Below are positions 23,501 to 35,500 of a stretch of 64,000 nt of DNA, piece by piece. The notes beneath the pieces were generated by a model. It did not search any database. It saw nothing but the letters and a program-made list of their open reading frames with translations, and was not told the origin of the DNA. A program made the translations under genes and the position numbers. Source of the stretch: Neospora caninum Liverpool (lineage: Eukaryota > Apicomplexa > Conoidasida > Eucoccidiorida > Sarcocystidae); contig NC_018393.1 in the NCBI RefSeq assembly GCF_000208865.1, forward strand, positions 930,001 through 994,000, read 5' to 3'. Positions within the stretch are counted from its first letter, which is position 1; each line of letters begins with the position of its first letter.

Positions 23501-26500
23501 TCTAGTGGTCTTCTCGTTGAAAGCCCTCGATCCACAGTGTCTTTCTTTAGGAAACCGGGGGTTTTTCCTAGCCGACCCTGGGGCACAAAAACTTTGCGGT
23601 GTCTGTGGGGGCGCTTCACGGGCCTCGCCAGGCTCGCTTATTCCTTCATCCTCGAGCTGTGCGTTTCCTTTTTCTGGTTCAGATGAAGGCTACTGGAGCT
23701 TCTTCGACGGCCTTCGTCATGACGCGAGTCTCGCTCTGTACAGCGTCGTCGCCGGCACGTTCCTCGAGTACCAAGGCGGCTTCGACTCCTACATGGTAGA
23801 CCAGACGAACATCATCGACACTTGCGTGAAGATGAGTTTGTCAGTCGGCAAACTCCCGTTCTTCGACGCCCTGCAACTCCCCGGCGGGTTCATTGGTTCG
23901 CTTCTGGCCGTGACTCTCAAAGGCTACAACTACATGTTCTTTCCAGCGATCGCCGCCACGACCAGTCTCATCAGCGTGGCCACTGGGCTGATATGCCTCA
24001 CGCAACTGCCTCCGATCCTCTTCAACGCCTACGACGTCGTCGCCAGGTCATTCAAAAAAGGACTGCGCCTCGGCTTTATGAAATACTACCGTGAGCACAC
24101 CCTCCCCCACGCATGCTTTTTCTAGCGAGATAGGCGAAGTTAAGGCTTACGCTCCTGAGTGTCTCTCAAAAATAACTCGCTGAGCGGGTGGACGATAATT
24201 ATATCAATGCGTTACCGGAATTAAGGTGTGCAGCATTTCCCATCCTCCTTGGTGGGAGCCTCCCTGCTGGTCAAAGACGAGGGAGGCGCCAAGGCCAAGG
24301 GACACCCCGTTGCCCACCGAGAACGAAGCAGTCAAACAGGGATTGGTTCCTAAACCGCGAGCCTTCACATACATACATACGTACATACATACATACGTAT
24401 ACATATACGTACACATATACATACGTATACATACATACATACATACATACATACATACATACATACATACGTATACATACATATATATATGTATATAGGT
24501 TAACAGGCTGTGGGTGTGTGTATGTACAAAGGTGGGCAAAACGGCTGCTCCAAACGCTGAAGGGAGTCCGGGAGCCCGCCGAAGGAACTTGGAAATGGAA
24601 GGGGGAAAGAAGGCGCATGTCAGGGGCCGGGAACTGGGATTGCTTTCGTCGGGAGACGCGAAACCGGCCTGCATCGTCCCTTCTCACATGCTCTCTCGCA
24701 AGTGGTGTCCCGCCTGGACAGAGTTTCGCGTGCGAGGCGATCGCGTCGGGCAAAACGCCCTTTCGTTCCTGGCGATGAACAAGGGAGCCTCCCTTCTCGC
24801 CATTTTGTGGCAACTGAAAAACGTGAACTATGGGTCTCTGAAGGACTTCAAGACCATCGCCCCCACCACGTATGAGGCTTTCTTTCATCACGGCGTGAAT
24901 TTTGGAGCGGTTGAATTCTCCTCGGAAATCCAGAGACATCTGGAAGAGGACTACCTGGCGTTACGCCCGGAGCTTGATACATGTTATGTGAGTGGCAAGA
25001 GAAACCGCCTTTAAAGCTGGAAGCTCGGAACTCCGACACATATTCAGGGGATTTTTCAAAATGGGTTTACAACCAAGCAAGTCAAGGAAACGGGACCCAA
25101 AACCGAGTCAGCACATCTCGCGTTTGCCGAGAGGCTCGAACGCGGGGACGCCGTGTCTCACTAGCGCAGAGCGATGCGTTGTATGTAGCTTTTCACACGA
25201 TGACGTGTATTCGCCTGTTGGCGAGTTTCCTTTTCGATGTTCACGTATTCGTTTGTGGAAATGAAATTTCCGTGTCGGGAGGAAAGTGGAGGCTCTTTGT
25301 TCGTTGTCTCTTTTGCTTTTCCAGGGGTCTGCGCGACTGACTCCCCTCGTCGAGCTCAAGGTGAGCGCCAGTCAGCAACAGATCTCTTCCGTGCATGTGT
25401 CCCTGAGAGAGAGCGTCAGAAAGGGATCACCACCAAGGGACGGAGGAACAGCTGTGCACGCGCAACTATATATATATATATATATATATGCCGTGAGGCC
25501 TCATGGGCGCGCGAACGAGGAATCTCGCGCGTGAAATCCCCGCCGGTGTGTCTCTTTTTTTTTTACTCCCGCAAAGGTTGCTTGTCTCGTTGTCGCCACG
25601 ACCCGGCTAGGATGTGCGTGCACACGTGGTGCATGGCCGCTCTAACCTTCGCGGCAATTTGTCTGTTTAAAAAGACCGCGACGACGTGCCCCTTTTTTTC
25701 GCTCCTCGGTGTGCCTTCTCAGTGTGACGCCTCGTGGCAGGACGTGGAGAGATTCACCAAGGCCATGGGCGGAATGCTGGCCTACGTGAGTCGGTTCAAC
25801 TTCAAGAACTACGTGGGCGAGCTGTTGCTCGTGATGTATACCATCGCGATTGTGAACATGAATGTCTCCCGGGGCGACGGAGACAACTCGACGAAGGCAG
25901 GCTTCGCAGACGCCAAGGAATACATCGACGTCGAGACCAGCACGGGCGCGTTCCCAGCCAAACTCTTCCGCCTACCGTTCCTGCGAGAAAATGCGCACCG
26001 CCTTTCAGTCGGGCTATCAAAGCTAGGTACGGAAAACGGGAGGGGACCGGACCGGTGTCCTGAGGCCAGACTTTCTCTCCGAAAAGGGGCCTTTGTTCAC
26101 GAGCGCTCTCACGGCGCCTTGCCTTGCCTCTCCCCCCCCCCCCCAAAGGGGATTCCCTAGGTCGCAGGCTTTTTGCGCGTCTGCGGAGGCAAGGAACACG
26201 TGTTGCTGCCGATCATGACGCGCATTGAGTGTACAGGTGGGGAGATTGCTCTTGTTTGTTTGCTATCCTTTGTCTTTGGATCTGTCTTTTTTTTCACGGA
26301 AAACTTACGACTGTCGGTTGCCGGCGCATAAACTGGAGGAGGCTGCACTGCAACGCGTTTCGTTCGTCGACGCTGATGTTTGCTACTCCCGTGATCGGTC
26401 GTTCTTCCTCGCCGTTTNNNNNNNNNNNNNNNNNNNNNNNNNNNNNNNNNNNNNNNNNNNNNNNNNNNNNNNNNNNNNNNNNNNNNNNNNNNNNNNNNNN

Positions 26501-29500
26501 NNNNNNNNNNNNNNNNNGCCTTCATCAGTGGAGGCCTGACCAGGATGAGTGGATGATGGTAGACCTGGAGAACCGGCTGGAAGAAGCCTTGTCCTTGGAC
26601 GCAAAGTCGGAAGCCTCGACGGAGGTTCCGGATTCGCCTTCTGCTGCGGCGGCGCGCTCTGGGCTCTCGTCGCCTCTGTCTGCGCCCGTTTCTGCTCGTG
26701 GCCCCGCCGATGCCCCTCCGTCGTTTTTGTCGACCGCGACAGAGGATTCGCTCGGGGTTTCCAGCTTGCCAGATTCGGCAGACGTCGCGAGACAAGTCGC
26801 CGCCGAGATGCGTGAGCGGTTCACGCTCGCCCCCGACTGGCGGGGCGCGGACTGGGACGGTCCGGTCGACGCGCTGTCTCCGGGGGAGCAGAAGCGGCTG
26901 GTCGCAGTTCGGAAAAAGAGAACCAGGATGATGTTTCTCCTGTTCCACCAGGGCGTCTCGTCCCTCACAGTGGCAACCGAGCAGCTGTTTGGGCGCTTCG
27001 TTCATCTGCTGATGCTGAATAACGCGGGGAAACCGCTCAAAAGGTGTCCCTCCGGACCCGCGCTCGCGACGGCCGGCGTCTGTCAGAACGATAGGGCGTT
27101 GCGCGCGAGAAACGAAATGCCTCTCCGTCTGCTCGTCTCGATCTTTGCGGGAATGTTCTACAGACGAGCCGAGGGCCACTTTGGGGCCACGAAGGAAGAG
27201 ATCGTCGACGGCTTCCTGGCCTTTATCGAGGACATGAAATTCAGCCGCATGCCGACCGGCTTCTTCGCCAAACTGAGGAAAACGCAGCCGCAGTGGATCC
27301 TCGACGTGGTCCTCAGCCCGCTCTTTGGGGAAGGCACTCACAACAAAGTCCCCATCAAACCCGGCGAAATGGCCATCCTCAAAGCCATCGGTGAGTCGCC
27401 AACATCAGGGAAAAGCAGGCTGCAGTGCCCCGCGCGACTCCTCACGAGAGTCGCTGTCAACTTCCCCGCGAGAGACGGGGGGAGACGGCTTTCGCAGAGA
27501 GGGTCCGAAAACAGACGACAGACGCGACGTGCAGTTCGTCTCTCGAATACAGGCTCAGCAGCCGTTCACTGGTGCGTGATCCGCCTGACAACATGCCGCG
27601 CGCCCGCGCGCGAATAGCGAAGGCTCTCCTCGGGGAGTGCGCTCTTCACAGCTATCTCCCTCTTTCTCCGGCCTCTCACAGCCGCCTGTTTCTTCCTTCC
27701 GCTTTCTTTTACGCTCTGTGCTGCAGTTGTCAGCGAAGTCGGCGCTCTGTTCGAACAGGTTGCCGATTCCGTAAGTGTCTCTAAAGAGGAAAAACGAGGC
27801 CGGCCTCTGCACGCTCTCTCGGAACCCAGTCGCGGACAGACAGGGACAGTCGTTTTGTTGCGTTTCGCGGGATCTTTCGGCCCCCAAGCAGCGGATGCGG
27901 TGTCCGTACACCCGAGGAAGCCGCTGCTGCGGCGCCTCGGGTTCGCGACTTCCGAGTTTCCCTGACGGCACGAGCTGAAAATCTGCTTCGCGGTTATGCG
28001 CTCGACGCTAGGGATGCATGCGAGTTCTGCTGCGCGAGTGGCATTTTCACACATGCAGATTGGTGTGGGGGGACATAATGGATAGGCAGCCTGCGGATAT
28101 CCTCGGGCGCAGTTCTCGACAGACAGAGACCGAGTCAGCCTGTTGGTGTCGAGAGACACAGAGATGCATTGTGGAGACCGGGAGATGTATGCATACATAC
28201 ATGCATGCACACATATATCTGTATATATATCTGTATATATATATATATGCATATAGGATCGAAAAGAGGAAGGGGGATGAGGATTGATACGGTTGATGGG
28301 TTCCGAGCGCATGGAACATCGGCACCTCGAGGTGAGGCTCTGGCCCCTCGTTCCCGTGGCGAACTTCCAGATTTTCCCATTGTTTTCCCTCGTCTGTTTT
28401 CGGGCTTTCAGGCACGGTTCAAGCATTCGCGGTGTGACACCACTGGCCAGGTGTTCATCCTCACCGACATGAATGGGGGCACTCAGTTTTTCGCAACGCG
28501 TGAGGACTGAAACACGCCGCTCGCGGCTGTGCACGCCCCATCACGCGCGTCTTTCGGTCGATAGGAAAGGGACAGCGTCTCTGCTGCGTCACAAAAACGT
28601 GCAGCGCTGGAGATTGTGCTGATCAGGCGGAAAAAGCGCAGTCGCGGCGCCGCATGCGGCTTACCTGGCAGTTTGCCTTTGCCTGTTCTTTTTTCTCTGA
28701 CTGCAGTCGTTCCGCGTCACTTCGTAGATGTCTTCAGTGTCCGGGTGGGAGAGCAAGTGGATACGATTAAGCAACGAATGGACGTGGAGCGGAGCGCAAC
28801 TAGCTCTGGTCGTCTTGGAAAAAAAACACTCTCGTTCACAAAAACAGATGCACTGTGCCCGAATACGTAGGTGGCTGTGTATTGCTATGCATGCGTGTGG
28901 CGCGTAAATGTGCATGCGTGGAAAGGCACACATCCAACATGCATGTACACGCAGCTGTGTCGTCTGAAGGCGCGGTGGGTATGTCTTTGAACGTTGAATG
29001 TGCATGGGTACCTGAGTTGGTCTTGCAAACGGTCTCACTGCGAGCGTTTTTGCTGTGCGCTTTGTGTCTTTGCAGCGACGCCGCGCACGGCCGAACTCGA
29101 AGAGGCGGCGTGCAAGATTGAATTTCAGGTCCAGGAGACAGGGATTGTCTTTCGCGGCGACCTAGTGAAGGGCGGCGTTTTGTTGCTTCCAGGCGTTCCT
29201 CCGATTGCCGGGAAACTGTCGAAGGACCACGAACTCCAGACTCCTGCGGAAGCGGACTCTGAGACTCTTCTCGTTGTTGAGGGCACTCTGTGGTTGCAAG
29301 GGTATCCGAGAATCCACGCGCGAATGGTAGGTCCGGCCAGCTCGGTGCAATTCTGTGTCTTCCTGTCCTGCCAGTTCTCCCTTGATGTCCCCCCCTTCCG
29401 GCCTCCCGCGCCATCGCGCCTTTTTCGCTCCGCTTTTTCTGCGCCAGAGATTTCCGCGTCGCCCCTCTCTGCCGCTGTCTTCCGTCCCCGGTTTTCTCCC

Positions 29501-32500
29501 GTTCGTTTCCGAGCCCCTTTTTTTCGGCGGGTCTTTTCGGTCTCCCTCCTCAGATCGGCGCAGTGCTCTACGTGGCGAAACGTCTGCGGTATCCGACGCT
29601 CAGTTGGGGCGAGCTCGTGCAAGTCGTCACGCCTCAAGACCTCGAATTCGCCTATCGGATCCTCCAGGAGGGGACTTCTGAGAAGCTGCAGGCAGACCTC
29701 GCCGATCTCGACAAGAAGACTCTGTACAGTTTCGACTTCTCCCTCGGCAACATCTGGTCCATTCTTCTCGGCACGCTGGAGCGCGCGGTGCTGCCGATCA
29801 AGAAGCAGGCTTTCTTGTCGGCAGACTTCAACATCATTGTGGGCGCCGCGCTCCTCCTGAACGTCTACAACAGCATCTTGAAAAACGTCTCGGGTCTCAC
29901 GCACTGGTACCTCCGATTCGAGAACTGCTTTTACTCCGAGTTGAAGCGGGCGAAGCTCGAGCGGCGGCCAGCGCCGGCTGGACCCGCCTTCGTGGAGGCG
30001 GGAGGTGACGCTGGACGCGCAGGGCCGATCGAGGCAGGTAGAGGAACGGAAACTCAACACGCGTCGCTGAGCTCGCGTCTCTCTGCTTCCTTCTCCGAAA
30101 CACACCGGTCGGATGCCTTCTTTTCGCCGTCCGAATCGGGAGCAAGAGGGACGACGCACATGCAGTCGCCGTTTAGCTTTGTTGGCAACGCGGCGCTCAG
30201 GGCCGAGAGAACCGGCCAGGAAACGGGTGAGCTGGAAGCGGGACACGCCAAGAGGAGTGGAGAGGAACGTGAAAACCCTTTCTCCTTTTCCTTCGAGACG
30301 GAGCGCGTTCTCGACTGGAACTGCAACGCCTTCTACGAAAACGGCGAGGAAGAACGACCGATCACGGGAGTAGCAAACATCAGCGTCGACGAACGAAACG
30401 CGTTGCAGTGCAGCCTCCTCCAGTTTATGCGCCGGCAACCGACAGTCGTAAGTTTTCCGTGAAAAAAAAGACAGATCCAAAGACAAAGGATAGCAAACAA
30501 ACAAGAGCAATCTCCCCACCTGTACACTCAATGCGCGTCATGATCGGCAGCAACACGTGTTCCTTGCCTCCGCAGACGCGCAAAAAGCCTGCGACCTAGG
30601 GAATCCCCGAGAGAGTCGCCTGCTGTGGCGCGCAGAGATGGAGACACCCGTTTGTGAGATGGTGTTTTAGGGTTTTGTGTGTCGGGGAAGCTTGACCCTG
30701 CGGGATTGTGCCACGCATGTCTCTCTCCGTGCTTCCTGCGCCTCCCCCCCCCCCTTTGCACAGAGTGAAGAGGATGCGATCAAGTTGAGGAAAGAGAGCG
30801 GAAAAGTCCTGGCTTACATCCGGCGCATTGTGTACGAGCTTCGCGTGCTGAAAGGCAGATCTCGCTCGTCTTGGAAGAGCTTCATGAACGCCTACCCTGC
30901 CCAGCCGAAGAACCCCGTCACAGAGATCAGAGAGGATGTCGGCAGGCTCAAGGCCTTCTTTCGGCGCACCGGCCGCAAACTGAATACCCGCTTCAAAGCG
31001 TGGAGGCACAAGCTGCGTTCTGAGCTCGGCAAGAAGTTCTTTGGAAAACGGTGAGGCGCTTCAGGGACGAGACTGTCGTCTGGCAGGTGTTTCTCCTGCA
31101 CGATTTGCGGGGTCGGCGGAGCTCTCCTGGCTGGGGAGCGATACGTGTTTGAAGGCGTTTGCCGACTCGTGTTCCTCCCGTTTGTGCAACAGCTATGGGA
31201 GAGGAGAGTGGCATGACCTGCGGGCTTCAAGAGACGCCAGCCCAATGCATGGAGCAGGCGGACACGTTTACAGAGGAGGATCTACGAGAGACAAAGAGAG
31301 TGTTGTTGGCGAACAGAAAGCCGCAGTGCATCCCAGGATAAACACATGTATACGCATCGACCTAGACCGCGATTGGCGGGGGGACGGAGGACGCGTGGAA
31401 CTCCGAAGCATGTGCGCGTCGCTGGCGAGGGTGCGTCTCCGTCTTCGTTATCCCCCGGCCTTTTCTCTCTCCTCCCTCGTCGGAGTGACAAGCTTTTTGC
31501 CCTCTTTTTCTGTTCTCTAACGGCTTTGCTTTCAGGGCCCTCAACGTGATGCGTGGAAAACGGTTCATGCGCGTCCTGTTTGTCGCGTTCACGGAGTTGT
31601 TTCCAAACCCGGCGGAGTTCCCCGGCCAGGTGCTCCTGACGCCCATGCAGATGCTTCAGTTCTGTGGACTGCAAACCGTGTTGCGAACATACACCGCGCC
31701 TTACCTTTTTGACAAGAGAAAGGGAAACGGCCTGGCGCTGCAAATGAAGGCGTCGCCCGTTCCCTCCGACGCCCACAGAAGTAAGGGAGAGGGGCGAGCT
31801 CTCGACTCCGGGGCAAACTCGCGACGGAGACGGCAAATTTCTCTCTCCCGTCTCTGCGTGAGAAATCTCGGGAAAACGGGCGTTGGTGTCTGGTGGAAAA
31901 CGCGAAGCGAAGGCCTCTGAATCCGAGCCCCCAAAGGCGCGTCCTCCACACACCTGGACGTGCAGAGAGGCGCGGCCACTCTTGCCTTCCGAGACGAGGA
32001 GATCGCTCGATGGGCGGGAACAAACGTGGAAGCTCTCTCTCATCTCGATGCATCTGTCCCCTGCGCGTTTCTCTTGTCCCCAGCCGATAAACGGGTTCCA
32101 CATGCACTTTGTGTCCACTCCCTTCTCACCGTCGCACTCCCCAGTGTATCCAGATTCGAGGCGCGTCTCACCTACCCAAAGCCGTAATCCCATGCACGAA
32201 GGCGAGAATCTGGAGCGACAGAGGCGCGGATCGAACGCGACCCGTCCGCAGGCGCCCCGTGTCTCTGTATACATAGATATGTATGCACGTATGTATATAT
32301 ATATATATATATGTAGGTCCGGTTTGGGGCGTGTGTTGTGGTGCCTTCAGATGCATTGGAGGAGCTCCAGCTGCGTCTGGCGCGCATCGTCCACTCGGAT
32401 CCGACGGCCGAGAAGCTGCATGCGTCCCAGCTGGTTCGCCAAGTTGGGGGCTACCTCCAGTTGTTGGCGGAGACGTCCTTCACCGGTGTGGAAGTGCCGG

Positions 32501-35500
32501 AATACACTGCCCGCACATTTGTGCGTTATGTGAAGTTGAAGATGAACATGGAGAGGAGAGGCGTGCCCAAGACGGACACAGAGTTCATGGCGGTACTGCA
32601 GATGCAAGTAACCGACCTGTCGCTTCTCCGTGCCATTCTCGCTGCCTTTGACGACGTTGAAGAGCTCAAGAAAATTCAGCAAGAGTTGACGAAGGAAAAC
32701 TACAACGTCGCGGCTCTCTCTGCCGAGAAACTTCGCCTCTACTCGCCGTTTTTCTACTTTGACCACTCGTCAGGTAACTGCGACGACGGGCCAGGTGTGC
32801 TCGGCGTGCGGCGAGTGCTCTTGTCTCTGGCTTCTGGGCCCCGTTCACGTTCCCTCGCGTTCAAAAACCTTCGAGTGCTAATCCGGAAGGTCGAGGCTCC
32901 TCTCTAATATAGCTTGCGACGGGATGTGTTCCTACTGACGGGTGGGGTTCCCGGCGCGCTCTCCCTCACACGTCAGAAAAGGATGTCGCTTGCGCTGGAC
33001 TCCTTCGTATTCTCGGGGGGATGGTTGCGGTCAATCACTTCGGAGCTTCCAATCTGCACGAGCGCTCTCGCTGGTTTGTGTCCACCGCTATTTTCTTCGC
33101 CTTTCTCCTCTACGGCTCTCTTGTTTCTCCCTCTCTGCCTTCTAAGCGGTCTCTGTCTCTGTCTCTTCCTTTCTTTCGCTCTGTGTCTGTCTTTCCCCCT
33201 CGGAGTCTCTCTTTTCTTCCTCGTCTTCCAAGGAAGGGCGGATGCATCGCAAACCGAATCTGGTTTCCGGTGCTTCATCGACTGCGCAGTGCGGCCTTCT
33301 GTGTCCCGTGCAGAGAGTGGCGAGTCCGTCCGACGCAGTCGGCGCCCGGCATCGATGCTGGTTCTGACCCTCGAGTGTCGCCAGCAGACTCTTTCGCCAA
33401 GTTGGAAATCTGGAGGCAGCTCTTTGGAGGCGTTTCTGCTCTTTCTTCGCGAGAACCTCTTCCCTGAGGATATCGCTGAAATCGCGTGGAGTGAACTTTC
33501 CACCGCCGAGCCTTCCGCGTCTCGGTCTTCTCCGACAGAAGAAGCTGGGGCGACGGACCCAGTGGAGGACGGCCCTAACGCTGAAGGCGCCTCCACAGAA
33601 CCGTGGAAGATTGCTATGAAGCTGCCACTCTTGACAGGCCTGGAGATCCTAGGTTGCGCGTCCGAGTTCCGCCCTGACTCCAGCGGAAATATCTTCGCCG
33701 TTCCATCTGTTTTGTGTCACATTTCTGGTGAGTGCGGGGCTCGCGAACAAGACACCTGGCAGACTAGCACGCAAGCAAGACACAAAGAGGGCCAGAGAAA
33801 ATGGATCGGGCTTCTCTCCCGCCTAGAAAGGAGGTACAAACTCCACGCACGCAGAGCGACGTGCATGTGTAGCCTATGTGTGGCGTGCGTGTGGCTGCAT
33901 GGGTAAGCGGTTACACATGGTGCAAAGACGTTCTTTCAGGCGGTGTGCAAACGCGAGTACGAGTGTGCGAAAGGAGGACAGAGGAGTGCCTGCGTGTCTC
34001 CACTGTCCACAAAAACGCTGTGTTTGTCTGTTGTGTTTGTCCCCGTTGTGTCTTGGCGCTCAGAGCCGGCGGACTACGTCCTTCCTCTGGGTCTTCCGGA
34101 GTGGATCAAGCTACGCAGAGACTCCTCCACCGAGGCAGACTTGTTTCGAGAAGAGCGACGAGAGTACAGGGACGAGATGTCGATGTTCGACACGGATGCG
34201 TCCGCCTCTGTTTCTACTGTTTCCGCGCCTCTCTCTCCGCCGCTGCGTGCTGATCAAACCCGGATGAACGAACTGTTAACCTCGATGGAGACGCCTTCGG
34301 CAGACTGGGGAAGCGGAGGCGACGGTGACCCGACGGCCACAGTTGGGTCCGACGAGTCCGGCGGCTTCGTTGAGGAGCGCGCAAAGGTGGAGCCTGTACG
34401 CAGAGAAAAGAGCAAAGACGAGACAAAGGCGGAACGGCGTCTGCAGCCGGGAGAAGCCCCTCCTGTTTCTTCGGCAGGTGGCGACACAGCAGAGCCCAGC
34501 GGCGACACGCGTCCTTCTGTCCAGTCGCCAACGGACCTGCAAAGACCCGCCGCTTCTGCCGGATCGCCTGCCGGCTTCTACGCTCGAAACCTTAGTCGTG
34601 GAGCCGCGGGCGATCGGCCAGTGCCTCGTTTGCCCTCTTCGCCGACACTGGAGAAGGCAGAGAGATCAGGACTCTCCGGCCCGAGTCCGTCTTTGCCGGA
34701 GACGGCAGGTGAAGGGCTTTCTGTGGAGCCGAGCGGAGACGAGGCAGTGGAAGAGGGGGAGGACGCAGCAGCTACAGCTGAGGAAGACGGGGATGAGACA
34801 GAGCCTTTTCTGGACGGAGACGGTGACGACGGCACGGGCTCGGACTCGGGGCTTCGGCGCGCCTACGCCTTGAGCGACGAGATTCTGCCTGTGTTTCTGG
34901 ACGCGTTCCACGGCCTCTACGCGCTGGCTCGCCCCTGGAGCCTCCGAGAACCCTTTCTGCGTCGAGTGGCCCAGTTCTTCAGCGCGGCGTACGAAGCCTG
35001 TCTGCTCGAAGGCGAGGCAGCAGACAGTGGGGAGAGCTGCAGGAAAAAGCCCGCGGGATCGCCTAGCGCTTCCGAACTCGAGGTCCTCTTCCACAGAGTC
35101 TCTGGCGGGCAGACGAAGCCGTCTGTCACCCGAAACCCCATCCTGGAAGTCGTTTTCAAAGAGCTCTACAACAACGTGGTGGAGACGCGAAAAGCCGTAA
35201 CGAACGAGAACGTGGGGAAACTCGCGACCTGGGTCTGCGTCAACTCGGCCCGGGAAATCTGCGCCGCAGGCTCTCTCGCCACGAATGCGCCGCTGGCGAG
35301 TCACGAGTACCGCAGCTGCGTCCAAGACATCGAGGCGCGGTGCCGCGAACCCGACTGGCAAGAATTCCAAGTGGTCCTGCAGGCCGAGGAACAGGCCGTC
35401 AAGTCCGGCATCTTCGTCTCCGCCATGCAAAGCGTCGAGCGACAGAACCTGCGTCAAATCCTCGACGCGATTGACGATGGTAAGCGCCGAAGGGTAGGAC

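Noticed and set aside
24362..24498. CRISPR-like or regulatory array suggested by regular TACA repeats
   Set aside because: It is a simple tetranucleotide microsatellite in an intron, with no spacers and no associated genes.
26225..27617. A continuous plus-strand frame crossing the N run
   Set aside because: The part before the gap is the inverted copy of 30339-30608, and the part across the gap is N. Only the frame after 26518 is real exon.
29125..30531. A 468-codon minus-strand open frame
   Set aside because: It is antisense to exon 14 of the giant gene. Its apparent second copy at 26225-26417 is explained by the inverted misassembled block, not by a gene family.
34666..35457. A 263-codon minus-strand frame
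   Set aside because: It is the antisense shadow of exon 19 of the giant gene, produced by high GC and few stops.
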